Below, one piece after another: positions 17,746 through 25,919 of a stretch of DNA of 64,000 bases. The position numbers were made by a program, and so were the translations under genes. The stretch is from positions 124,001 to 188,000 of the forward strand of contig NZ_JAOEFX010000011.1 of NCBI RefSeq assembly GCF_025421775.1, in the 5' to 3' direction. Within the stretch, counting starts at the first letter, position 1; each line of letters begins with the position of its first letter. The DNA is from Paenarthrobacter aurescens. Its GTDB lineage: Bacteria; Actinomycetota; Actinomycetes; Actinomycetales; Micrococcaceae. Below the pieces are notes generated by a model. That model was given only the letters and a program-made list of their open reading frames with translations, had not been told where the DNA came from and searched no databases.

Positions 17746-18837
17746 ATGCCTTTCGACGCCGCAAGCCAAGCCCTGCCCGACGCCACTGTGACCGGCCTTC
17801 AGTGGCGGCCGGCCACAACGGACGACCTCGACAACTGGGCCGCGCTGATAGCCAGGACTGCCGCCGTCGAACAACCTGCCTGGTATGAGAAGCGCGGAGA
17901 TCTGGTCCACATCCTGGAATCCACCAAGAACCCACCGCAGACGAGCACGCTGCTGGGGCTGGATGGCAGCGGTGTGGCGCGCGCCTACGGTCGGATCTCC
18001 AAGAACCCCCAGGGCGACAAGGCCACGGGCATGGCGTGTGTTGACCCGGAATGGCAACAACGCGGCATCGGCTCCGCTGTCCTTGTGTGGCAGGAAGAGC
18101 AGGTGCGCCGGCGGTTCCAGTCCGATGAAGCCGCGGGGCACACGACGGCACCGCCCCGCCTCCGGATCCAGACCGAAGAGCAGCACGAGCACCAGGCCAC
18201 ACTGCTGAGGGGACATGGTTACGGTGCGGTCCGCTGGTTCAACGAAATGCATCGGCCGCTGACAACGGAGCTGCCTGATGCCCCGCTCGCCGCGGGCCTC
18301 CAACTCAGGACGTTGGAGCCATCACTGTTCGAACCCGTGCGCCACGCTCACAACGATGCTTTCAGGGACCACTGGGGGAGCGAGCCCAGGGACGAAGAGT
18401 CGTGGCGCTTCACTATCGAGGAACCCACTGCGCGGCATGATCTCAGTGCGGTAGTCATCGACGACGCCACGGGGGACATCGCCGCATACCAGCTGACCAG
18501 CTTCGATCCCGATTCTGCTGCCGACCGCGGTTTCAAGGAGGGCTACACGGAGCTCCTGGGCGTGCGGCGTGCCTACCGGGGACGGGGAATTGCCCAAGCG
18601 TTGCTGGCCGACGCCATGCGCCGATACATCGCCGCAGGGATGGATGTGGCGTCACTGGACGTGGACTCCGCCAACCCCACCGGGGCGCTGGAGCTGTACC
18701 TTGGCATGGGCTACACGCCGGTGAACCGCAGCACGACCTGGGAGAAGATGCTCCAGGACAGCCGTCCTAGCCGTCCACGTCGTGCAGGTGGTGGACAACA
18801 TCGTGCAGGAAGTACTGGGAGAACGTCAGCACGGTAA
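17746..18837 (+). CDS. Tandem GNAT-domain N-acetyltransferase
   Basis: A 363-residue protein with two acetyltransferase folds. The first half carries the acetyl-CoA-binding motif in WQQRGIGSAVLVWQ near residues 102-115, the second in YRGRGIAQALLADAM near 279-293 followed by LDVDSANPTGALELYLGMGY. Substrate is unknown; the double-GNAT layout resembles mycothiol synthase (MshD), but the similarity is too general for me to claim that. It begins 10 bp after cydDC, probably from its own leaderless promoter. Its last 71 bp overlap the 3' end of the convergent DinB gene, and the final 24 or so residues are Arg/Gly-rich and look like readthrough of that antisense segment. Confidence 0.82.
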   Translation: MPFDAASQALPDATVTGLQWRPATTDDLDNWAALIARTAAVEQPAWYEKRGDLVHILESTKNPPQTSTLLGLDGSGVARAYGRISKNPQGDKATGMACVDPEWQQRGIGSAVLVWQEEQVRRRFQSDEAAGHTTAPPRLRIQTEEQHEHQATLLRGHGYGAVRWFNEMHRPLTTELPDAPLAAGLQLRTLEPSLFEPVRHAHNDAFRDHWGSEPRDEESWRFTIEEPTARHDLSAVVIDDATGDIAAYQLTSFDPDSAADRGFKEGYTELLGVRRAYRGRGIAQALLADAMRRYIAAGMDVASLDVDSANPTGALELYLGMGYTPVNRSTTWEKMLQDSRPSRPRRAGGGQHRAGSTGRTSAR

Positions 18838-19285
18838 ACGAGGATCCGTTGCTCCGCGTTCCGGTGCGCTGCCAGTCATCCTCCACCACACGGGCGAACG
18901 ATTCGGCAATCTCCTTGCCCTCGGCCTCCACTTCGTCCGCCACCGTTCGTGGATCAGCGGATCCGTACTCGCCGTCGATCGCGGCCTGGTCCTGGTCCCA
19001 GTTGGCGAACCGGGCGTCATCTTCGGTAAGCATCAGGTTCAGGCGCTGGTCGAACAGGCTGAAAACATCGCGAACGTGGCATGCGTATTCCAGATTGGAC
19101 CACGTGTGGTCGTTGGGACGTGTGGCAACGTCCTCCCGCCGCAGGACGGCCCGCCACCGGGGAAGCATGTTCAAAACGGTGCCCGGCACGGTGGAAGGAG
19201 TGACCGTTGCGGGGTCGAAACCACATTCGGGGCAGGGCTGGGAGAGCACCCAGGTCCAGTCTTTTTCGTCAGGGATGATCGGCAT
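18767..19285 (-). CDS. DinB family protein
   Basis: A 172-residue four-helix-bundle protein of the DinB/maleylpyruvate-isomerase-like superfamily. Likely metal-binding histidines are visible in NLEYACHVRDVF (near residue 70) and in SQYFLHDVVHHLHDVDG at the C-terminus. Many actinobacterial members are thiol-dependent S-transferases using mycothiol or bacillithiol; here that is inference. The ATG at 19285 is preceded by TAGACT with a 6-nt gap, so the transcript is probably leaderless. It is convergent with, and overlaps, the GNAT gene. Confidence 0.8.
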   Translation of the reverse strand: MPIIPDEKDWTWVLSQPCPECGFDPATVTPSTVPGTVLNMLPRWRAVLRREDVATRPNDHTWSNLEYACHVRDVFSLFDQRLNLMLTEDDARFANWDQDQAAIDGEYGSADPRTVADEVEAEGKEIAESFARVVEDDWQRTGTRSNGSSFTVLTFSQYFLHDVVHHLHDVDG

Positions 19286-19291
19286 GCGGCC

Positions 19292-19297
19292 AGTCTA
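19292..19297 (-). promoter_or_regulatory. -10 box of the DinB gene, leaderless
   Basis: On the minus strand TAGACT lies 6 nt before the ATG at 19285. Confidence 0.5.
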
Positions 19298-19414
19298 AGC
19301 TCATCCGTTCCATAGCCCGTTGCAGGCCATGAAATATGCTGCCGGTTTCCGGTTACTTCCCAACGGGCCCAAGAGTAAAGTTCGTTCCGGGGGGAGAGCC
19401 GGAAAGAGAAAACA

Positions 19415-19798
19415 ATGCTCAAGGATCAGCAGGTTGGTGCCGTCCTACCGGCACAGGACATGGCCCGGGCCCGCGCGTACTACAGCGAAAAGCTTGGGCT
19501 GGAACCCGAAAATCCGGACGACGACGACAACCTCCAATACAGGTGCGGCGATGGGACCGGATTCTTCCTGTATCAAACACCCAATGCGGGAACTGCCAAG
19601 AATACGCAGATGGGTTGGATGGTCAGCGATGTCGCCGCCACGGTGGCGGAATTGCGGGAAAAGGGAGTCACGTTCGAAGACTATGATTTCCCCGGGCTGA
19701 AGACAGAAAACGGCGTCGCCACGATGCCCGACGGGAGCGCCGCAGCATGGTTCCTTGATACTGAAGGAAACATTCTGAGCCTCAACCAAACCGGCTAG
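19415..19798 (+). CDS. VOC family (glyoxalase/dioxygenase-fold) protein
   Basis: A 127-residue protein with the paired beta-alpha-beta-beta-beta modules of the vicinal oxygen chelate superfamily: QQVGAVLPAQDMARARAYYSEKLGL at the start and MVSDVAATVAELREKGVTFEDYDFP in the second module, ending WFLDTEGNILSLNQ. A complete set of metal ligands is not obvious, so a binding or resistance role is as likely as an enzymatic one. GGAAAGAG precedes the ATG. It is monocistronic and ends at a bidirectional terminator shared with parC. Confidence 0.85.
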   Translation: MLKDQQVGAVLPAQDMARARAYYSEKLGLEPENPDDDDNLQYRCGDGTGFFLYQTPNAGTAKNTQMGWMVSDVAATVAELREKGVTFEDYDFPGLKTENGVATMPDGSAAAWFLDTEGNILSLNQTG

Positions 19799-19831
19799 CC
19801 CATTCAGTGGCCCACAGGCCACCACGACAGC

Positions 19832-19860
19832 AAAGGCCGGAGGATGTACCCCCGGCCTTT
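19832..19860. terminator. Bidirectional terminator between VOC gene and parC
   Basis: Stem AAAGGCCGG / CCGGCCTTT (9 bp) with an 11-nt loop, lying between the two convergent stop codons; both orientations end in TTT. Confidence 0.75.
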
Positions 19861-19873
19861 ACTGTGCCTTGCG

Positions 19874-22393
19874 CTATTGTTCTGCGGGTTCAGCCCACGC
19901 CATGCTCGGACCGATCGCTTCCACGGGCTGGGACAACGGCACGCCGGAGCCGTCCCTGCGGCCATGCTCGTGCGGGAGTGCCCTCGCGACACCGGCCGCG
20001 GATGACGCCTTGGCGGGACCGTGTCCGGCCCATGCCATCAGCAGGGTGTCTTCGCCCTTGAGGAAACGGTGTACCCGCACGCCACCGGTGGCACGGCCCT
20101 TGGCTGGATACTCTTCGAAGGCCGTCACCTTCGCAGTTCCGGGTGCGGTCCCCGGCAGGGCGCCGTTGGTGCCTGCAATGGTCACCACGACGGCGGCAGG
20201 ATCGTTGGCGCGCACGGTGCCGAAGTGGATGACTTCGTCGCCGGCGGCAAGCTTGATGCCGGCCATGCCGCCCGCCGTCCGCCCCTGCGGACGGACGTTG
20301 GACGCACTGAACCGCAGCAACTGGGCTTGCCTCGTCACGAAGACAAGATCGACGTCGTCCTCCTGGGCCGGTTCCACGGCGAGAACCGAATCCTTGTCCT
20401 TGAGGGCGATGATCTCCCAGTCCTCGCGGTTCAGCGGGTACTCGGGCTGGACCCGCTTGACGACGCCCTGGACCGTGCCGATGGCCAGGACCGCATCCAG
20501 GGGAACGAAGGCTACCAAGGTCTCACCCTTGACCAAGGTGATGAAGTCCTTCGCCGGCACGCCGCCTGCCAGGTTCGGAAGACATGAAACGGGTGGCAGG
20601 ACGGGCATGTCCATCACCTGCAGCCGGAGCATCCGACCCTGCGAGGTCACGGCGCCGATTTCTCCCCGGGCGGTGGTCTTCACCACGGACCGGAAAACAT
20701 CGTGCTTGGTGCGTGGTCCAGCCTCCGCCAGTGGCTCCTGGTTGGAGGTCCGGGCGATCTGGCCGGAAACGCTCAGCAAGGCCCAGCAGGGATCGTCCGG
20801 GATCTCCAGCGGGAGGGCGGCGGTCTTTCCCTTGGGCCCCGGGGCCGCGGACGCCAAGGCAGCGGCAACAGTGGGGGAGACAGCTTCCGATTCCAACAGC
20901 ACCGTGCGCCGGGGTGTGCCGTACTTCTCGGCGATCACGGCCAGCTCGCCGGAGACGAGGTCACGGAGCAGTTGGTCCGATGCCAGGATGGCCTCCAGCG
21001 CCTCGATTTCGCGGCGGAGCTCGTCCTGTTCCTTCTCCAGCTCAAGGCGGGAATATTTGGTCAGCTGCCGCAGGCGCAGTTCCAGGATGTAGTTGGCCTG
21101 GATCTCGGTGAGGTCGTAAATGGACATCAACCGCTCACGCGCGGCCGAGGCCTCGTCGGAGGAACGGATGATTTGGATGACCTCGTCGATGTCCACGATC
21201 GCGATCAACAGACCCTCCACCAGGTGGAGGCGGTCCTTCTTCTTGCCCAAGCGGAAGGAAGTACGGCGGCGCACCACATTCAGCCGGTGCTCTACGTAGA
21301 CCTGCAGCAACTGCAGGAGTCCCAGGGTTTGGGGCTGTCCGTCCACCAGGGTGACGTTGTTGATGCCGAAGGAATCTTCCATGGGCGAATAGCGGTACAG
21401 CTGCTGGAGAACTGCGTTGGGGTTGAAACCGTTCTTCAGTTCGATGACCAGGCGCAAGCCGTGGTTGCGGTCCGTCAGGTCAACGACGTCGCTGATGCCG
21501 GTCAACTTCTTGGCATTGACGGCGTCCTTGATCTTCTCGATGACCTTTTCCGGACCCACCATGTAGGGGAGTTCGGTGACCACCAGGCCGGTACGGCGGG
21601 CGGACAGCTGTTCCACCTCAACTTTGGCGCGGGTCTTGAACGAACCGCGGCCAGTGGCGTAAGCGTCACGGATGCCATCCAAGCCCACGATGCGGCCACC
21701 AGTGGGGAGGTCCGGCCCGGGGACGAACCGCATGATCTCGTCCAGGGTGGCTTCCGGGTTGGCGATCAGGTGCCGGGCGGCAGCTATGACCTCCACGAGG
21801 TTGTGGGGGGCCATGTTCGTGGCCATGCCCACGGCGATCCCGGTGGTGCCGTTGACCAGGAGATTCGGGAATGCGGCTGGAAGGACGTCCGGCTGCGTCA
21901 GCTGGTTGTCGTAGTTGGGGACGAAGTCCACCACGTCTTCGTCGAGGTGGTCTGTCATGGACAGTGCAGCGGCAGCCAGCCGGGCCTCGGTGTAACGCGG
22001 TGCTGCAGGGCCGTCGTCGAGTGAGCCAAAGTTGCCGTGCCCATCGATCAACGGCAGGCGGAGGGAGAAGTCCTGCGCCATGCGCACCATTGCGTCATAG
22101 ATCGCGGCGTCGCCGTGCGGGTGGAGCTTACCCATGACCTCGCCCACTACACGGGCGCTCTTGACGTGTCCACGGTCAGGCCGCAGGCCCATGTCGGACA
22201 TCATGTACAGGATGCGCCGTTGGACAGGCTTCAGGCCATCACGTGCGTCCGGAAGGGCGCGCGAATAGATCACCGAATAGGCGTACTCCAGGAAGGAGCC
22301 TTCCATCTCGGACGTGACATCGATATCGACGATGTTCTCGGTGAAATCGCCGAGAGGTTCGGCTTTGCGTGCGGAAGATTGGCTGCGGGCCAT
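19874..22393 (-). CDS. parC: Type IIA DNA topoisomerase subunit A (topoisomerase IV ParC)
   Basis: DNA cleavage and rejoining subunit partnering with ParE. In the 839-residue protein the catalytic tyrosine is Tyr134 (AAPRYTEARL), the breakage-reunion domain runs to about residue 490, and six beta-pinwheel repeats fill the C-terminal part. The GyrA-box position reads QGRTAGGM rather than QRRGGRG, which favours ParC. In the quinolone-determining region, HPHGDAAIYD, the residue equivalent to E. coli GyrA Ser83 is Ala96 while Asp100 is kept; alanine there is linked to lower intrinsic quinolone binding in mycobacterial gyrase. It is separated from parE by about 11.7 kb. Confidence 0.9.
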   Translation of the reverse strand: MARSQSSARKAEPLGDFTENIVDIDVTSEMEGSFLEYAYSVIYSRALPDARDGLKPVQRRILYMMSDMGLRPDRGHVKSARVVGEVMGKLHPHGDAAIYDAMVRMAQDFSLRLPLIDGHGNFGSLDDGPAAPRYTEARLAAAALSMTDHLDEDVVDFVPNYDNQLTQPDVLPAAFPNLLVNGTTGIAVGMATNMAPHNLVEVIAAARHLIANPEATLDEIMRFVPGPDLPTGGRIVGLDGIRDAYATGRGSFKTRAKVEVEQLSARRTGLVVTELPYMVGPEKVIEKIKDAVNAKKLTGISDVVDLTDRNHGLRLVIELKNGFNPNAVLQQLYRYSPMEDSFGINNVTLVDGQPQTLGLLQLLQVYVEHRLNVVRRRTSFRLGKKKDRLHLVEGLLIAIVDIDEVIQIIRSSDEASAARERLMSIYDLTEIQANYILELRLRQLTKYSRLELEKEQDELRREIEALEAILASDQLLRDLVSGELAVIAEKYGTPRRTVLLESEAVSPTVAAALASAAPGPKGKTAALPLEIPDDPCWALLSVSGQIARTSNQEPLAEAGPRTKHDVFRSVVKTTARGEIGAVTSQGRMLRLQVMDMPVLPPVSCLPNLAGGVPAKDFITLVKGETLVAFVPLDAVLAIGTVQGVVKRVQPEYPLNREDWEIIALKDKDSVLAVEPAQEDDVDLVFVTRQAQLLRFSASNVRPQGRTAGGMAGIKLAAGDEVIHFGTVRANDPAAVVVTIAGTNGALPGTAPGTAKVTAFEEYPAKGRATGGVRVHRFLKGEDTLLMAWAGHGPAKASSAAGVARALPHEHGRRDGSGVPLSQPVEAIGPSMAWAEPAEQ

Positions 22394-22436
22394 GGGGTCG
22401 GTGAATCCTTGAAAGTTGTACTGCGGATGTTTTAGC

Positions 22437-22449
22437 TAGGCTAAGCCTA
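22437..22449. promoter_or_regulatory. 13-bp palindrome with -10 box of the GNAT/CoA-ligase gene
   Basis: TAGGCT-A-AGCCTA is a perfect palindrome whose last base is the A of the ATG. Its left arm TAGGCT is a TANNNT -10 box 6 nt before the start, so a bound protein would cover the whole leaderless start. Confidence 0.5.
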
Positions 22450-25136
22450 TGGTGGATCAGCCCGGCGTCGGCATTTATCCGGAATATTGGGAGGCCGATG
22501 TCGTGCTGCGCGACGGCGGGACCGCCCACCTTCGTCCGATACGACCCGAGGACGCCGATGCTTTGCAGGCGTTCCATGCCGGACAATCGCAAGCCTCGAT
22601 CTACATGAGGTTCTTCTCGTTCAAGCCAAAACTTTCAGGTAAGGAAGTGCGGCGCTTCACGGAAGTGGACCACATCAACCGGGTGGCGTTCGTCATCACC
22701 ATCGGTGGCGAGATCATGGGCATTGGCCGCTACGACCGGCTGGACGACCCCACCGAGGCCGAGGTTGCCTTCAACATTTCGGACGCCCACCAAGGCCGCG
22801 GGATCGGCTCCATCCTCCTGGAGCATCTGGCCGTGGCTGCCCGCGAAAACGGCATCCGGCGCTTCACCGCCGAAGTCCTTCCGGACAACCGGAAGATGCT
22901 GATGGTGTTTGCCGATGCCGGCTACGACCTCAAGCGCCAATTCGACGACGGCGTGGTGAGCGTCGAATTCAACATTGATCCCACGGAGAAATCACGGGCC
23001 GTCATGGAGTCCCGTGAACACCGCGCCGAGGCCCGCAGCGTACGCGACTTGTTGTCGCCGTCGTCGGTGGCTGTGATCGGTGCCAGCCGTAAATGGGGCA
23101 CGGTGGGCTACCAATTGCTGGAGCACATCATCGAAGGCGGTTTCAAGGGCCCGGTCTATGCCGTCAATCCCGAAGCATTCGAACTCGCGGGCATGATTTC
23201 CTTCGGGAAATTGTCGGAGATCCCGGGACCCGTGCAGTTGGCCATCATCGCTGTTCCCTACGACGAAGTGCCCAAGGTAGTGGACGACTGCGCCGCGGCA
23301 GGCGTGAAGGGCATCGTGGTGGCTACCGCGGGATTCGCGGACGACGGCGAACGTGGATTGGCGCGCCAACATGAGCTGGTGCGACGTGCCAGGGCCAACG
23401 GAATGCGCGTTATTGGCCCGGAGTCCCTGGGGATCCTGAACACCCACCCTGATGTGTCCTTGAACGCTTCCATGGCCCCCACCATGCCGCCCAGGGGAAG
23501 CCTGGGCCTGTTCAGCCAGTCGGCGGCCGTGGGTGTGGCCGTTTACGCGGCCGCCAGCCGCCGCCGTCTCGGCTTGTCGTCGTTCCTTTCCGCGGGAAAC
23601 CGCGCCGACGTTTCCGGAAACGACGCCATGCAGTATTGGGAGGACGACTCCGATACGTCCGCGGTGGGCCTCTACTTGGAGTCCATTGGCAATCCCCGTA
23701 AGTTCTCCCGCTTGGCGCGCCGATTGTCCCGCAGCAAGCCCGTGATCGTTGCCAAGTCAGATGTGACGGGCCTCAGTTTGCCCCCCGGACACGAAGTACG
23801 CACCACCCAGGCGCCGCCCGCGGCAGTCGATGCCATGATGCGACAGGCCGGCGTTATCCGCGTTGACACCATCGAACAACTCATGGACATCGCCCAGATC
23901 GTGTCCTCACAATCGCTGCCCAAGGGGCCGGGCCTTGCTGTGTACTCCAATTCGGTCGCCCTGGGCAAAGTCGTGGCTGACAGCGCCGGCCCCCTCGGGC
24001 TGGATGTGAACCGCCTCGTGACGGACGTGGACCTCGACGCCGGAATGTCCCTGGCCTTGCCCGCCCTCCGTGCAAGCCTCAAGGAGAGCCTGGCCGACGA
24101 CTCCATCCACGCTGTGGTCGCGGCGCTGCTTCCTGCCCGCGGGCTCACGGTGGAGTCCTTGGCCGCCGTGTTGGCTGAATGCGCGGCGGAGGCAGGCAAG
24201 CCCGTTGTTGCCGCGTTCACCGGAATCCTGGATCCCTCCATGCACGTGGAAGGCATGGTGGGGGCTGCCGGCAAGCCCGTGCTTCCCTGCTACTCCAATG
24301 CGGGGGCGGCCGTGGCCGCGTTGGCATCCATCGTTCGCTATGCCCAATGGCGCGACCGCGACCAAGGGCTGTTCGTCGAACCTGTTGGCTGCGACGTCGA
24401 TGGCACGCGGGAAACACTCACGGCGATGCTTGCCGGCGTCACTGGCGAGAAAATCAGAAAGCTCGACGCCGGTGCTGCCGCGGCCCTGCTTGCAGGCTAC
24501 GGCATCCACGTGGTGCCCACGCTCGGGTTCGGGACACCGGACGAAGCCGTACAGGCGGCGGATTCCGTGGGGTGGCCGGTGGTCCTGAAGACCACCGATC
24601 CTGCACTGCGGCACCGGCTCGACCTGGGCGGCGTGCGCCTGGACATCCAGGACGCCGGGTCCTTGCGGCAGAATATCGCCCAGATGCGGCGGGCACTGGA
24701 ACCCTACGGATCACCGTCCCTTGAAGTGCAGGCAATGGCTCCTGTGGGACAAGCCTGCACCTTCCGGGCCATGGAGGACCCCCTGCTGGGTCCGGTCCTG
24801 TCGTTCGGGCTGGCCGGCGATGCCGTAAACCTGCTGGACGACTGGGCCCATCGGGTGCCACCCCTGTCCGCTGCAGACCTGCACGATGTCATCCGTTCAC
24901 CGCGGGCTTCCCGGAAACTCTTCGGCTACCAAGGATTGCCGGCTGTGGACGTAGCGGCCCTCGAGGACATTGCGGCCCGCCTTGCCCGGCTCAAAGATGA
25001 CCACCCTGGCATCGCGTTGGTCGAATTCAACCCAGTCCTGGCGGGTCCCTCAGGCGCCACGATCCTGGGAGCGGATGTCTGGATCGGCAACGCAGCGCAG
25101 CGTACGGACAGTGCCCGCCGCGCGATGCGAAGTTAG
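22449..25136 (+). CDS. GNAT acetyltransferase fused to acyl-CoA synthetase (NDP-forming), Pat-like
   Basis: An 895-residue fusion related to protein lysine acetyltransferases that tune acyl-CoA synthetases. Order: GNAT domain at about residues 17-180 (with AHQGRGIGSILLEHLA), CoA-binding domain at about 195-320 (SPSSVAVIGASRKWGTVGYQ), ligase-type flavodoxin domains at about 320-660, and an ATP-grasp domain at about 670-880 (GYGIHVVPTLGFG). The GNAT domain is N-terminal, the reverse of the Salmonella Pat layout. The loop that holds the phosphorylated histidine in working ligases is unusual (SLPPGHEVRTTQ), so the ligase part may only sense ligands. It is divergent from parC and probably leaderless. 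Confidence 0.85.
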   Translation: MVDQPGVGIYPEYWEADVVLRDGGTAHLRPIRPEDADALQAFHAGQSQASIYMRFFSFKPKLSGKEVRRFTEVDHINRVAFVITIGGEIMGIGRYDRLDDPTEAEVAFNISDAHQGRGIGSILLEHLAVAARENGIRRFTAEVLPDNRKMLMVFADAGYDLKRQFDDGVVSVEFNIDPTEKSRAVMESREHRAEARSVRDLLSPSSVAVIGASRKWGTVGYQLLEHIIEGGFKGPVYAVNPEAFELAGMISFGKLSEIPGPVQLAIIAVPYDEVPKVVDDCAAAGVKGIVVATAGFADDGERGLARQHELVRRARANGMRVIGPESLGILNTHPDVSLNASMAPTMPPRGSLGLFSQSAAVGVAVYAAASRRRLGLSSFLSAGNRADVSGNDAMQYWEDDSDTSAVGLYLESIGNPRKFSRLARRLSRSKPVIVAKSDVTGLSLPPGHEVRTTQAPPAAVDAMMRQAGVIRVDTIEQLMDIAQIVSSQSLPKGPGLAVYSNSVALGKVVADSAGPLGLDVNRLVTDVDLDAGMSLALPALRASLKESLADDSIHAVVAALLPARGLTVESLAAVLAECAAEAGKPVVAAFTGILDPSMHVEGMVGAAGKPVLPCYSNAGAAVAALASIVRYAQWRDRDQGLFVEPVGCDVDGTRETLTAMLAGVTGEKIRKLDAGAAAALLAGYGIHVVPTLGFGTPDEAVQAADSVGWPVVLKTTDPALRHRLDLGGVRLDIQDAGSLRQNIAQMRRALEPYGSPSLEVQAMAPVGQACTFRAMEDPLLGPVLSFGLAGDAVNLLDDWAHRVPPLSAADLHDVIRSPRASRKLFGYQGLPAVDVAALEDIAARLARLKDDHPGIALVEFNPVLAGPSGATILGADVWIGNAAQRTDSARRAMRS

Positions 25137-25193
25137 CCACAGGGGCGGAGCGCGCGGTTAGGAAGTCACCAAGCGATCTGTGAAAATGGGGGA

Positions 25194-25919
25194 ATGAGCA
25201 CCCAGTCTCCGACGCCTCAATCCCGCCCGTCCAATACCGGGCACCACACCGCGCATAACCACAGCTCGCAGGGGCAAAGCCTGGACCAGGCGCTGCAGCA
25301 GGCGGGTTTCTACCCGCGATTGGTGGCCGATGTGGTGGATGACGCACTGGATGGCCGGGAGTGCCTGTCCCACCTGGTGCACCTGGAGACGCACTTTGAC
25401 CGTGCCGAGGTCCGCAGGCACATCACGGTGCTGGTGCTGACCGAAGACATGCTGGTGATCACCCACGTTGACGACCAACAGTTGGACGAAGCGGGCGAGC
25501 AGATCGTCGCCCAGATCTCCACTGAGTCGGTTCCGGTAGCGCAGATCCGCTCGGTGGTCCTCAGCTACATGTACTCCCAACCCCAGGACTACAAGCCCTC
25601 TGATCCCGTTCGGGAGCTGACTGTATCCATTGCGTGGTCCGGCGGACAGCGCCTGGACATGGGGCCGGCGAGTTGCGGGGACCCGCAGTGCGAGGCCGAT
25701 CACGGCTATAGCGGAACCATCGCCCAGGAAGACATTGTGCTGCGCATCAGTGCCGAGGCGGACGGGTTGCAAGCGGTCCAGGACGCGAAGCTCTTTGCCC
25801 GTGCACTGCGGGCTGTCAACACCGGCAACCCTGCCCCGGTCCAGCACCCCAGCATCCCCGCTCCCAGACCGCGTTCGGGCGTCTTCAGCAACCGCCTGAG
25901 CCGCGGACACCAGCGTTGA
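25194..25919 (+). CDS. DUF5998 family protein
   Basis: A 241-residue soluble protein of the actinobacterial DUF5998 family, function unknown. After a His/Gln/Ser-rich N-terminal tail (residues 1-30) it has the conserved block QALQQAGFYPRLVADVVDDA and the DMLVITHVDD region; a Pro/Arg-rich tail follows. A CGDPQCEADHGY segment near residues 161-172 could bind metal. It is the first gene of a tight cluster: its TGA overlaps the TTG start of the phosphodiesterase gene (TTGA), and that gene overlaps thymidine kinase, indicating translational coupling. Confidence 0.8.
   Translation: MSTQSPTPQSRPSNTGHHTAHNHSSQGQSLDQALQQAGFYPRLVADVVDDALDGRECLSHLVHLETHFDRAEVRRHITVLVLTEDMLVITHVDDQQLDEAGEQIVAQISTESVPVAQIRSVVLSYMYSQPQDYKPSDPVRELTVSIAWSGGQRLDMGPASCGDPQCEADHGYSGTIAQEDIVLRISAEADGLQAVQDAKLFARALRAVNTGNPAPVQHPSIPAPRPRSGVFSNRLSRGHQR

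Noticed and set aside
20702..22024. 440-residue open frame opposite parC
   Set aside because: It is antisense to the topoisomerase core and has shadow-like composition.
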